Shown here in pieces: positions 18,671 to 27,239 of a stretch of 64,000 nucleotides of DNA. Every line of letters begins with the position of its first letter. The stretch's first letter is position 1. The position numbers were made by a program, and so were the translations under genes. The DNA lies in the NCBI GenBank assembly GCA_018436925.1, contig JAHDKI010000010.1, positions 56,622 to 120,621 of the forward strand, written 5' to 3'. The notes under the pieces were generated by a model. The model worked only from the letters and a program-made list of their open reading frames with translations, had not been told where the DNA came from and searched no databases. This stretch comes from Syntrophaceae bacterium. GTDB lineage: Bacteria; Desulfobacterota; Syntrophia; Syntrophales; Smithellaceae.

Positions 18671-19102
18671 CTAGACCGTAAGCACCTGCGGACACTGCGC
18701 TTCGTGCGGATGCGCGTTGCCGCTGTACACTTTGAGTTTCTTCAACATTCTGCGGCCCAGGTTGTTCTTGGGCAACATGCCGGCCACAGCCGTTTTAATG
18801 AGATTTTCCGGTTTTTCAGCCAGCATTTTCCCCGCCGTCGTGGCTTTGATGCCGCCCGGATAACCGGAGTAAGAATAGTAGACTTTGTCCGTCAACTTCT
18901 TGCCCGTCAAGGCGATTTTTTCCGCATTGACGACAATAATGAAATCGCCGGTATCGACATGAGGCGTATAGACGGCTTTATGCTTGCCTCTCAGACGCGA
19001 GGCGACTTCACTGGCAAGCCTGCCCAGCACCTTGCCGGAGGCATCAACGACATACCAGTCTTTTTTCACTTCTTGAGCCTTTGCAGAAAACGTTTTCATC
19101 AT
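18671..19102 (-). CDS. rplM: 50S ribosomal protein L13
   Basis: The 143-residue protein carries the L13 signatures [28 protein letters not shown] and [19 protein letters not shown]. Two consecutive ATG codons (19102 and 19099) are possible starts. It opens the rplM-rpsI-argC-cysS series and is preceded by a clear promoter. Confidence 0.98.
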   Translation of the reverse strand: MMKTFSAKAQEVKKDWYVVDASGKVLGRLASEVASRLRGKHKAVYTPHVDTGDFIIVVNAEKIALTGKKLTDKVYYSYSGYPGGIKATTAGKMLAEKPENLIKTAVAGMLPKNNLGRRMLKKLKVYSGNAHPHEAQCPQVLTV

Positions 19103-19137
19103 TCAACACCACTTCTTTTAGGAAAATTTAAAGGCGC

Positions 19138-19166
19138 AAGCTATGAAATTCCCGTCGGTTTGTCAA
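19138..19166 (-). promoter_or_regulatory. Sigma-70-type promoter of rplM-rpsI
   Basis: Read on the minus strand, TTGACA (19166-19161), a 17-base spacer and TAGCTT (19143-19138) lie 35 bases before the rplM start. Confidence 0.72.
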
Positions 19167-19260
19167 GAGAAATCTTTTTTTCGCCCCCATTTAGGGCGCA
19201 GGAAGCGGCCGGCGCGGCCGTTAATCAGTAAAGCTCATGAAAATCAAAAGCATACCGCCG

Positions 19261-21489
19261 TCATCGCCCGCCGATGGATCCCAGTCCGGTAAGCGAAAGC
19301 ATGAATATCACCCGCTCGTCGTCCCAGGACCGGGTGTAATCGACACCGACGCTCCAGCATTGTTCCTTATAGGTCAGGCCCACCGTTTTTTCCACGTCGC
19401 GGTCATTGAAGCGGTCCCGGCTGATGATCACCCGCGCGTCCAAAAACGAAGTGATGACCGCTTTGGCGTCGAAACTGATCTGCTCCAGGGAATCCCGGGT
19501 ATACCGGTAGCGAAAGGCCATCTCGTCGCCCCGCTTGTCGGAAACCTTTAAATCATAGTTGGTCTGTTTCCAGCCGGCATAGCTGTTGTATTTGTTGCGC
19601 GCGGAAAAAGACAGATACCGGTGCGGCTTGAAATCCAGCTCCAACCCCATATCGGACCAGGGTCTCCGGGACGAATCGTCCAGGGTCCGCTCCCGCCTGG
19701 CTTCGCGTATATCGAAGGTCTGAAAAAGCTTTACCCGCAAAAACTCCTGATAGCTCGGCTCTCCGTCGGCGCCGGCCAGTCTCGCGGTGAATGTATTGGT
19801 CAACGCCCACGCCATGGCGTTTTGCTCCTCCAGCGCATTGGTGCCGTCGCTTTCCAGCGGCTTGATCGCCGGCGAGAGCTTCGGCAGATAATCCGGCAGA
19901 TCGCTCTGGTCGACGTAGGGAATATAAGAGTACAGAATTTCCGGCTTGATTTCGTGGCGGACCTTTTCCCAGCCGAAAAAGCCCACATCAAAAATCCGCG
20001 ACAGGGTGGAGCTGACCGCCAGTGAGGCGTTGTAAGTGGACCGCACACCGTCCTTATCGGAGGTGAAGCGGTCCTTGCCCTCATCGCGCCGCCAGAAAGA
20101 CTCATACACAACAAGTTTGGGGGTCACCTTGGCATAGGGGCCCAGCGCGAACGGCAAAGACAGTTCCGGCGCGATGTGCGCGTAATGCCCGTGCTGACCC
20201 TCTTCCCGGTAAAAATAATCGTAAACCCCCGAGAACTTGAAATAAAGCGGTGTTTTAAAGACCGGCATGCGCGACCCCGTGATGGAAAATTCCGGGTATC
20301 GCTGGAGAGTAAATCTGTTGTTGAGACTCGACAAATCATCCGTGTAGTGCATCAGCGCCGTCACGCTGACGTTGTCCCAGCCTTTGGACAGGCGCACGCT
20401 GCTGTCGAGGTACCGCAGGGACTCATCGCCTCGAAACGGCACCTTTTTGAATGGATCCCGCTCATCGAGCGCGAAATGATCCTGATAGTAATTGTGCGAA
20501 CTGAAGTCGCGGAAGTACCAGCGATCGGACACCTTGCGCACATCCGCCCGGAACTGAAGCTGCGAATCGAAGTTGCTCTGGTGGTTCCAGTAAATCGACC
20601 ACCGCCGTTTCATATCGCGCCAGTCGCGGCTCAACTCGGGCGTCCAGTCTTCGACGACTTCTTTGCGGTCTTCCAGATAGTCGCCGTAAAAGGTGCCGAA
20701 TGATTTATGGCCCATCCAGTAGCGAAATTCAGCCCCCTGCTTGTAGCCGCGCTTCTCGAGGAAGCGCTGATAAAAAGTGGCGTCCATCTGCGGGTTGATC
20801 GCCCAGAAAAACGGCACTTCGATGTCAAGGCCGTCTTTGGTTTTTGAAAAGCTGGCATACGGAAAGAGAAAGCCGGTCTGACGGGTGGTTTTTGCCGGAA
20901 AGGCGATGACCGGAACGTAGACGACCGGAACACCTTTGGCCCGGAACCGGGCGTGCGTGATAAAGCCGTAGCCGTCGATGGTCACCTTCATCCGGGAACC
21001 CGCCAGCTCCCAATCCGGATTGTCTCCGTCACACGTCGTCGCCACCGGCTGATCAATGACGTAGGTATCCTCGCCGCTCTTTTCGATGCGCTCGCCGGAA
21101 ATGTAAAAATGATTCCGCGCGTAAAACGCCTTGGACTGGTGGGCCACGCCGGTCTTGCTTTCCGTATTGACGACAATGCGGTCGCCTTCAAGCGTGTCGT
21201 CACCCATCTTCAGCCGCGCGTTTCCCTCGGCGCGGGCTTCGGAATTTTTTTGATCGTATTCCACATAGTCGGCAAGCAAAGTCCCCTCGCCGTAAACGAT
21301 CACAACATTGCCCCTGGCCGTATAGACCTCGCGTTCGGAGTCAAAAGCCAATTGATCGGCTTCAATCTCCACCGGAGAGCCCGACGCGGGCCTTTTTATC
21401 TGCTGCGCCGGGGCCGTGCCGCTTAAAAGAAAAAACGAAACGATGGAAATCAGAGCGATGATTCGTAACGGGTTGACAAGACGCTGCAA
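19261..21489 (-). CDS. lptD: LPS-assembly protein LptD (OstA)
   Basis: LptD is the outer-membrane beta-barrel that inserts lipopolysaccharide into the outer leaflet. The 742-residue protein has a signal peptide (ending TAPAQQ), an N-terminal OstA/LptA-like beta-jellyroll at about residues 35-140 (VEIEADQLAFDSEREVYTARGNVVIVY), and a C-terminal barrel. Only two cysteine sites stand out (TTCDGDN and EQCWSVGV), so the disulfide pattern must differ from that of E. coli. It follows folC after 50 bases. Its presence indicates a diderm with LPS. Confidence 0.93.
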   Translation of the reverse strand: MQRLVNPLRIIALISIVSFFLLSGTAPAQQIKRPASGSPVEIEADQLAFDSEREVYTARGNVVIVYGEGTLLADYVEYDQKNSEARAEGNARLKMGDDTLEGDRIVVNTESKTGVAHQSKAFYARNHFYISGERIEKSGEDTYVIDQPVATTCDGDNPDWELAGSRMKVTIDGYGFITHARFRAKGVPVVYVPVIAFPAKTTRQTGFLFPYASFSKTKDGLDIEVPFFWAINPQMDATFYQRFLEKRGYKQGAEFRYWMGHKSFGTFYGDYLEDRKEVVEDWTPELSRDWRDMKRRWSIYWNHQSNFDSQLQFRADVRKVSDRWYFRDFSSHNYYQDHFALDERDPFKKVPFRGDESLRYLDSSVRLSKGWDNVSVTALMHYTDDLSSLNNRFTLQRYPEFSITGSRMPVFKTPLYFKFSGVYDYFYREEGQHGHYAHIAPELSLPFALGPYAKVTPKLVVYESFWRRDEGKDRFTSDKDGVRSTYNASLAVSSTLSRIFDVGFFGWEKVRHEIKPEILYSYIPYVDQSDLPDYLPKLSPAIKPLESDGTNALEEQNAMAWALTNTFTARLAGADGEPSYQEFLRVKLFQTFDIREARRERTLDDSSRRPWSDMGLELDFKPHRYLSFSARNKYNSYAGWKQTNYDLKVSDKRGDEMAFRYRYTRDSLEQISFDAKAVITSFLDARVIISRDRFNDRDVEKTVGLTYKEQCWSVGVDYTRSWDDERVIFMLSLTGLGSIGGR

Positions 21490-21539
21490 AACGGACTCCC
21501 CCTGGCTTTCGAACTTTTTCAGATGCTTCCGGCTCCTGA

Positions 21540-22829
21540 TTATTTCGCGCGCTTCGCTTTACCACACAAATGCATTTGAGAAAATGTTTGTTTTATGTCG
21601 CCCGCCAGGTAAAGCGACCCGGCCGCGACAATCAGATCGCCCCGGCCCGCCCGGGCAAAAGCCTGCTTCATGGCCTGGCCGGTCGTTTCAACAATCACCG
21701 GTTTCTTTTTCATGCTCCGCAGAACGTCCGCCAGATGTTCGGGAGACACCGCGCGGGAAACAGAAAGTCGCGGCAGGTAAATGCGATGCGCTTCCGGGGC
21801 AATCCTAGCCAGCATCGACGGATAGTCTTTGTCCGCAAGCGCGGCAAAAATCAAAATCAGGCGATCAAAGGCATATTGTTTCCCAAGCGACCGGCAAAGC
21901 GCCCGAACGCCGGCCGGATTATGGGCGCCGTCGAGCACAAAAAGCGGCTTCGGGCACAGGATTTCTCCTCGGCCCGCCCAGCGCGTTTTTTTCAGGCCGC
22001 GACGAATCGCGGCTTCGGGCGCAACGAAACCGGACGCCGTCACCGCCTCCAGCGCAGCCAGCGCCAGGGCCGCATTTTTTCTCTGATGGTCCCCGGAAAG
22101 GGAAATCTCCAGCCCCCTAAGCGACCCGAGGCTTCCCCGATAGGTCAGTCGTCCGTCTTGGTCCGCCCGGACATGAAAATCGACGCCCAGAATCCTCAGT
22201 CCGGCGTTCTTTTCCCGGCAAACCGTTTCCAAGACGTTGAGAACTTTTTTTTGCGTCGCGGCCGTAAGGCAAAGTCCGTCCTTCCGGATGATGCCCGCTT
22301 TTTCCCGGGCGATGGCCGAAAGCGTTTTCCCCAGCCAGGCGGTATGCTCCAGCGCGATGTTGGTAATCACCGACACCAGCGGCCGGCAGACATTGGTCGC
22401 GTCAAGCCTGCCCCCCAATCCCACCTCCAGAACCGCGATATCCACGCGCTGCCGGGAAAAGTGCAAATACGCCGCCGCGGTCAGCACTTCAAAATAGGTC
22501 AGCGGCAAACGGGCCGCCCTGCGGACCCGGAAAACCAGGTCGTTGAAGTCTCCGGCCGATATTTTTCGACCATCGATCACAATCCGCTCGCGCACATCGA
22601 CCAGATGCGGCGAGGTGTACAATCCCGTCTTGTACCCCGCGGCGGACAGCATCGCCGCCAACATCGCCGCCGTTGACCCTTTTCCATTGGTGCCGGCAAT
22701 GAGAACGGCCGGATAATCCAGGTGCGGACGCCCCAGACGATCAAGCGCATCGCCGACCCGCGCAAGCCCGAAATGCATGACGTTCGCGTTTAAGGAATCG
22801 AGATAATCGATGGCGTTGAATTTTTTCAT
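21540..22829 (-). CDS. folC: Folylpolyglutamate synthase/dihydrofolate synthase
   Basis: FolC adds glutamate to dihydropteroate and to folates. The 429-residue Mur-ligase-family protein has the ATP loop IAGTNGKGSTAAML, the region AVLEVGLGGRLDATNV, and the C-terminal FVLDGAHNPAGVRALC motif. The start is ATG 22829, ten bases after the stop of the phosphodiesterase-like gene; no strong ribosome site is seen, so it may be translationally coupled. In this lineage folates also serve C1 metabolism. Confidence 0.95.
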   Translation of the reverse strand: MKKFNAIDYLDSLNANVMHFGLARVGDALDRLGRPHLDYPAVLIAGTNGKGSTAAMLAAMLSAAGYKTGLYTSPHLVDVRERIVIDGRKISAGDFNDLVFRVRRAARLPLTYFEVLTAAAYLHFSRQRVDIAVLEVGLGGRLDATNVCRPLVSVITNIALEHTAWLGKTLSAIAREKAGIIRKDGLCLTAATQKKVLNVLETVCREKNAGLRILGVDFHVRADQDGRLTYRGSLGSLRGLEISLSGDHQRKNAALALAALEAVTASGFVAPEAAIRRGLKKTRWAGRGEILCPKPLFVLDGAHNPAGVRALCRSLGKQYAFDRLILIFAALADKDYPSMLARIAPEAHRIYLPRLSVSRAVSPEHLADVLRSMKKKPVIVETTGQAMKQAFARAGRGDLIVAAGSLYLAGDIKQTFSQMHLCGKAKRAK

Positions 22830-22839
22830 TCAGTGAGCA

Positions 22840-23607
22840 TTAAAGACGGATGACCTGACCGTCCTCAACGATGTGAATTTTACGGTCGGAAATGGCCTTG
22901 ACCTCTTCGCGGATTGCTTCATGAAACCAGGGCTTCATATGATACAAATAGATATCCGGTTTGGCGCCGCTGAGCTTTTGAAGCTCGGCGGCCAGCCCCT
23001 GCGGCGTGAGGTGCCCGGTTTTGTCGGCCACGTCCGTCATGGCGTCGGGCAGCGAGGTTTCCACAAAAATCGCCCTGAGCCCCCGGTGGGCTTTCGCCAT
23101 GCGCCAGACCTTTTCCGTGGGGCCGGTGTCGCCCAGAAACAAGACGGCCTTCTTTTTCATTTCGATGAAGTACCCCATGGTCTCGACGGTGTGGTTGACG
23201 GCGACGGTGCGCACGAGAAAATCGCCGAAGCGGCAGGATCTGCCCGGCGCCAGCGCCTTGAAGCGGATCAGCGGATTTTTTTTGTCGGGAATTTTCGAAA
23301 AATCCGGCCAGATGACGTTGTTGAACAAATGCGCGGATAAAGCGTCGAGCACGCCTTTGGAACTGCAGACATAAAGCGGTCGCTGGCGTTTGGAGTAGAA
23401 GACATTGTCGGCCAGAAACATCAAGTCGCGAACATGATCCATATGCGCATGGGTGATGAAAATGTAATCGATTTTGAGCTGTTCCCGAAGCGTCAGAACC
23501 GGTGTCACGGTGCCCGCGTCAACGAGCACATTGTCCCCCAAAAGAAAACCCGTGGTGTTGTAATTCGGAAGCTGCGACCCGTGACATCCCAAAACCCGAA
23601 TCTTCAT
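22840..23607 (-). CDS. MBL-fold class II cyclic-nucleotide phosphodiesterase-like protein
   Basis: The 255-residue metallo-beta-lactamase-fold hydrolase has the metal-binding motif THAHMDH, further ligands in VAVNHTVE and FLGDTGPT, and the N-terminal VLGCHGSQLPNYNTTGFLL typical of class II 3',5'-cAMP phosphodiesterases. Whether it hydrolyses cAMP, another cyclic nucleotide or an RNA-related substrate cannot be decided here. It begins a minus-strand run with folC and lptD and is divergent from the flavin-binding gene at 23829. Confidence 0.82.
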   Translation of the reverse strand: MKIRVLGCHGSQLPNYNTTGFLLGDNVLVDAGTVTPVLTLREQLKIDYIFITHAHMDHVRDLMFLADNVFYSKRQRPLYVCSSKGVLDALSAHLFNNVIWPDFSKIPDKKNPLIRFKALAPGRSCRFGDFLVRTVAVNHTVETMGYFIEMKKKAVLFLGDTGPTEKVWRMAKAHRGLRAIFVETSLPDAMTDVADKTGHLTPQGLAAELQKLSGAKPDIYLYHMKPWFHEAIREEVKAISDRKIHIVEDGQVIRL

Positions 23608-23619
23608 TGCCCCCCCGGT

Positions 23620-23649
23620 GCGGTATTTTTTTGCAAATTACCATACCGC
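23620..23649. promoter_or_regulatory. Perfect 7-base dyad in a divergent promoter region
   Basis: GCGGTAT at 23620-23626 and ATACCGC at 23643-23649 form a perfect inverted repeat separated by 16 bases, just upstream of the phosphodiesterase-like gene. It could be an operator or a 5'-UTR hairpin. Confidence 0.4.
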
Positions 23650-23828
23650 CGACGCTTGAGGCAATGATTTTATCCAGCGCAAATCACCCCATCCCGCGCG
23701 TCGAAAATCCGGTTGCAATGCGTCGCGGTTTCAGGCATGAAAGAACCTTCCGCACGTTCAACTGAAAAAACGATGCCGGCGGCGACAGCCGGGCATCATC
23801 AACACATCCCGGCAAGACAGGAGGCGCC

Positions 23829-24308
23829 ATGCATCGCATCGACATCGATTATGAACGTTTCTCGGCGGAATGCGCTTTGTGCATCAGCCGGTCGTCTTAT
23901 TGGTCCTTAGCGACGGCGGCGGGCGACCACGTCACCGTCCGGACCGTCAATACCGTCAATGTGGGCATGAAAATCTATTTTTCGACCGACACCCGGCTGA
24001 CCAAATTCGCACAGATTTCGGCCAATCCCAAAGTGGCCCTGTGCAGGGAAAACGTTCAGATTGAAGGCCTCGCACGGGATCTGGGCCATCCGCTCACCCC
24101 GAAAAACAAATACTTTTGCGATCTGTTCCGCAGGCAACACCCGACGTTTTTCGATCTGTACGCCGCCGTGCCGACCCAGACGGTTGTGGAAATCAACCCG
24201 ACGCTCATCACGGTGTGGCATCATGACGAAGACGGAGCCTACCGGAAATGTCTTCTGCTCATCGCCGGAAAAGCCTACCGGGAAGACTACTTGTCCCCTC
24301 CGGCTTAA
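23829..24308 (+). CDS. Pyridoxamine-5'-phosphate-oxidase-like flavin-binding protein
   Basis: The 159-residue protein of the PNPOx-like split-barrel fold usually binds FMN or another flavin/heme cofactor. The segment WSLATAAGDHVTVRTVNTVNVGMKIYF matches the cofactor-binding strands of this superfamily. GGAGG lies immediately upstream of the ATG. It stands alone, divergent from the MBL gene and convergent with the glycosyltransferase. Residues needed for true pyridoxine oxidase activity are not evident, so a general reductase or stress-related flavoprotein is more likely. Confidence 0.75.
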   Translation: MHRIDIDYERFSAECALCISRSSYWSLATAAGDHVTVRTVNTVNVGMKIYFSTDTRLTKFAQISANPKVALCRENVQIEGLARDLGHPLTPKNKYFCDLFRRQHPTFFDLYAAVPTQTVVEINPTLITVWHHDEDGAYRKCLLLIAGKAYREDYLSPPA

Positions 24309-24357
24309 ACCGGCCAAAAACATTCCCCGCGTCCGCCGGCGTGGAGACGGTCTTTTC

Positions 24358-25080
24358 TTAACGCGGAAGAAAAATTCTGCTGAAGATGAGGCGGGTAAAG
24401 GTTTTTGAGTTGCGCAGAAAATCCACAAACGGACGGAAGTGGGAAATACGCCCCTCTTTCGGCGGATACAAGACCCGCACCGGTGTTTCGATAACCTGCA
24501 TCCCTTTTCGTCTGGCCCGCACAAGGATTTCCACTTCGAACTGAAACCGCCTTGCGCGCACGGGAAGGCTCAAGGCCTCCGGCAGCGGATAAAGCCGCAT
24601 GCCGCTTTGCGAATCAGAAAGCCGGGGTCCGCCCGACACCCACACCCAGAAGTTGGAAAACTTCCGACCGAAGCGGCTGGTCCAGGGAATGTGCGCACCC
24701 TCCCCGGCGGTCATCCCTTCACGGGCGCCGACAACAAGCGGTCGGGCTCCGGAGGCGACCGCGTCAACCAGGCGACGGATGTCTTCAGGATAATGCTGGC
24801 CGTCGGCATCGAGCGTCGCCGCGTAGTCCGCCACGTTGGACGCGGCCAAAAGACCGGTCAGAATCGCCGCCCCTTTTCCCTCGTTTTTCGGATGGCGTAA
24901 AACCGTAATTCCTGAAACACCCGCCAGGCGCTCGTGCGTTTCGTCGGTCGATCCGTCATCCACGACAAACACCCGGTATCCCAAACGCCTGACCTCCCGG
25001 GCCACCTGGGCCGCCGTGGCCGCATGATTGTAAACGGGAATCACCACGGCCGGACGGTTTTGTTGTTCATTATGCTGCAT
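24358..25080 (-). CDS. GT2 family glycosyltransferase (dolichyl-phosphate-mannose-synthase-like)
   Basis: The 240-residue GT-A fold enzyme has the nucleotide-sugar motifs VVIPVYNHA, VVDDGSTDETHE and TLDADGQHYPEDI. No C-terminal membrane helices are obvious, so it is probably soluble or peripheral. It is the last gene of the eight-gene operon starting at 34091, nine bases after the DAK2/DegV gene. Aryl-polyene loci also carry GT2 enzymes, and here it may glycosylate the product of the pathway or a lipid carrier; this is inference. Confidence 0.85.
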   Translation of the reverse strand: MQHNEQQNRPAVVIPVYNHAATAAQVAREVRRLGYRVFVVDDGSTDETHERLAGVSGITVLRHPKNEGKGAAILTGLLAASNVADYAATLDADGQHYPEDIRRLVDAVASGARPLVVGAREGMTAGEGAHIPWTSRFGRKFSNFWVWVSGGPRLSDSQSGMRLYPLPEALSLPVRARRFQFEVEILVRARRKGMQVIETPVRVLYPPKEGRISHFRPFVDFLRNSKTFTRLIFSRIFLPR

Positions 25081-25089
25081 GCGGATCTC

Positions 25090-26823
25090 CTATTCCCTAT
25101 CATCCATTGTCTGATCCAGATTCAAAAACGCAATGCCCCAGGTCCCGGGGCCCATGTGCGCGCCGGAAGTCAAAGACAGAGGCTGCATGACGATTTCCGC
25201 CTTCGGATAGAGTCCGGCCACCCGGTCGCGGATGTCCAGCACCGGCTCAACGTTATCGGAATACTCCAGCATCACGAGCGCGCGGGACTCTTTTGAAAGG
25301 CCCGCTTGCAGCTTGTCCATCGCCATCTTGATCTGGTCCCGGCGGTTGCGGACCACGCCCACTTTCTTGGCGCCTTCCGGCTGCGGCGAAATCACCGGCT
25401 TCATCTTGAGCATATCGCCGAAGAAGGCGCTGGTCTTGGAGAGCCGCCCGCCTGCGGCGAGATATTCGAGCTTCTCTAAAAACACGTATTCTTCCGCCGC
25501 CGCCACGGCCTTGCGGACAAAAGTGAGCGTCTTTTCCGCATTCCGGGATTCGGCCAAGAACCGGACCGCCGCCAACACCATGATGCCCAGACGTCCGGAG
25601 GCCGCGCCGGTATCCACCACGATGAGCCGGTTTTCGGGGTCGTGCGTCTTTTTCCAGTCGCAGGCCACTTGATAGTTGCCGGTGAAGACGGAACCGACAC
25701 ACAGATACAAAACTTTTTCAAAACGCGCCAGCGCGGCGGCGTAATACTCATGGCGTTCGAAAACGGAAGACTGCGAGGTGGACACTTTCACCCCCTCCCG
25801 CATGGCGCGGTAGAGGTCTTCAGGATGAAAACAGGTCTCCGGCAGCGATTTTTCCCCCACATTCAGGTAGCTGTTCAAAAGGGTGAAGCCCCATCGCTTG
25901 GCGTCGTCGCGGGTGAGCGATCCGGCCGCGTCGGTCAGGATATGCAGACCCGGCACGTCCGCCTCCGCGGCAAAAGCCTTCATCTGAACCGAGAGGTTGT
26001 CGTCCTCCCAGTTCACCACGGTGCCCAGCGCGGCAAGCCGGGATTTGATTGTGTCCCGGTCGTCGGTATGGAGATGAATCTTGTAGAGATTCCCGTCGCC
26101 GATCACGACGGCGCTTTCCTGGGCGGATACGATGTTGGCCAGATCTTTTGACGCGCCGGCATCCGCCTGAATGACGAAATCGACGCAATACCCGGAGGCG
26201 GCCTCCCGCTGAAATGACGGATCGATTTGCAGACGGCCTTTAAAAATCTCGGTAACCGGCCGGTACCCGTCGGCCGCGCCCGCAAGCGTCCGGAAAAAGC
26301 CTTCGAAGAAAATATACATGCCCAGGGCGCCGGCATCGACAACGCCCGCCTCCTTAAGCTTCGGCAAGAGATCGTAAGTCTGCGCCACCGCCTGTTTCAG
26401 TCGATCCAGAATTCTTCGTACGCCGGCTTCATCGGGAGAAAAGTTCTCACGCCATAAAACATCCTCCAGCGCGTCGAACACCGTCAGCATCGTGCCGGGT
26501 TTCGGATCGGCGATCGCCTTCCAGGCGCGGACGTTTCCTTCCTGCGCCGCCGCCGCCAGATCGTAAAGGGATTGCGCCGCACTGAACGCTGAAAAAAACT
26601 GCGAGGCGATGTTGCCGGAATTGCCGCGCGCGGCTAAAAGCAGTTTTCGGGTCAGCGCCTCGCGCTCGCCGCCCGCCTGCCTCAGCGGCGTGAGGCTGAT
26701 CGCGAGGTTCCGGCCCGTGTCGCCGTCGGCGACCGGAAAGACGTTGATCGCGTCGAGCAGATCCGACCAGGCGGACACCCGTTCGGCGCCGACGACGTAA
26801 GCATTTTTCAGGATTTCATCCAT
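25090..26823 (-). CDS. DAK2 (DhaL)-DegV fusion, FakA/FakB-like acyl kinase
   Basis: The 577-residue protein fuses an N-terminal DhaL/DAK2 kinase domain (about residues 1-190; ATP/Mg loop NVFPVADGDTG), a FakA-like middle region with the conserved His (KIHLHT), and a C-terminal DegV fatty-acid-binding domain from about residue 295 (LHILTDAAGSL, STSQSS). In Firmicutes the two-component fatty acid kinase uses separate FakA and FakB to make acyl-phosphates; here kinase and binder would be one chain. The ATG overlaps the thioesterase stop by one base (TGATG). Its place after a thioesterase suggests that a released acid is re-activated as an acyl-phosphate. Domain calls are firm; the substrate is inferred. 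Confidence 0.85.
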   Translation of the reverse strand: MDEILKNAYVVGAERVSAWSDLLDAINVFPVADGDTGRNLAISLTPLRQAGGEREALTRKLLLAARGNSGNIASQFFSAFSAAQSLYDLAAAAQEGNVRAWKAIADPKPGTMLTVFDALEDVLWRENFSPDEAGVRRILDRLKQAVAQTYDLLPKLKEAGVVDAGALGMYIFFEGFFRTLAGAADGYRPVTEIFKGRLQIDPSFQREAASGYCVDFVIQADAGASKDLANIVSAQESAVVIGDGNLYKIHLHTDDRDTIKSRLAALGTVVNWEDDNLSVQMKAFAAEADVPGLHILTDAAGSLTRDDAKRWGFTLLNSYLNVGEKSLPETCFHPEDLYRAMREGVKVSTSQSSVFERHEYYAAALARFEKVLYLCVGSVFTGNYQVACDWKKTHDPENRLIVVDTGAASGRLGIMVLAAVRFLAESRNAEKTLTFVRKAVAAAEEYVFLEKLEYLAAGGRLSKTSAFFGDMLKMKPVISPQPEGAKKVGVVRNRRDQIKMAMDKLQAGLSKESRALVMLEYSDNVEPVLDIRDRVAGLYPKAEIVMQPLSLTSGAHMGPGTWGIAFLNLDQTMDDRE

Positions 26824-27239
26824 CAGGCGTACCCCAGCAATTTTCGGATATCATCAGGAATGGAAAAAAGCGTCTCCATCTGGGGCGTTTTCACAGCCAC
26901 CTGCTCGGTGCGTCCCCTCGCGCAGACGTCTCCGCAGAGCGCCTTGCGGATTTCAAAATCCACCACCAGTTTGATGTGGGCATCGGCAAGCGTCGCCTTC
27001 ACCACGATGTCGTCACGGTGGCGAAGCGGAATGATGTGTTTGGTCGAGGTGCGGATAATGGGAAAGATGATGCCCTCCCGGCCGTAGTAGCCGTAGAGAT
27101 CGACGCCGTAATGGTCGAACAGCGCCGCTCGCGCCACTTCAAAATAGTTCAGATAGTTGCCGTGCCAGACGATCTGCATCGGATCCAGATCGTAAAACGG
27201 CACGCTTAGCCGGACCTCGAAGGTTTTTTTGCCGCTCAT
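26823..27239 (-). CDS. Hotdog-fold acyl-CoA/ACP thioesterase (4HBT/YbgC type)
   Basis: The 138-residue single-hotdog thioesterase has the signature FYDLDPMQIVWHGNYLNYFEVAR, in which D19 is the likely catalytic acid. The longer frame upstream lies within the ammonia-lyase gene; ATG 27239 overlaps that gene's stop as ATGA. Thioesterases of this class release acyl or aroyl groups from CoA or ACP. It sits between an ammonia-lyase and a fatty-acid-kinase-like fusion, matching the thioesterase found in aryl-polyene-type loci. Confidence 0.9.
   Translation of the reverse strand: MSGKKTFEVRLSVPFYDLDPMQIVWHGNYLNYFEVARAALFDHYGVDLYGYYGREGIIFPIIRTSTKHIIPLRHRDDIVVKATLADAHIKLVVDFEIRKALCGDVCARGRTEQVAVKTPQMETLFSIPDDIRKLLGYA

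Noticed and set aside
19180..19226. GC-rich dyads between rplM and lptD as terminator of lptD
   Set aside because: The hairpins are followed by A-runs, not T-runs, in the direction of lptD transcription.
21570..22676. 368-codon plus-strand frame
   Set aside because: Antisense to folC, which has all expected motifs; composition is non-protein-like.
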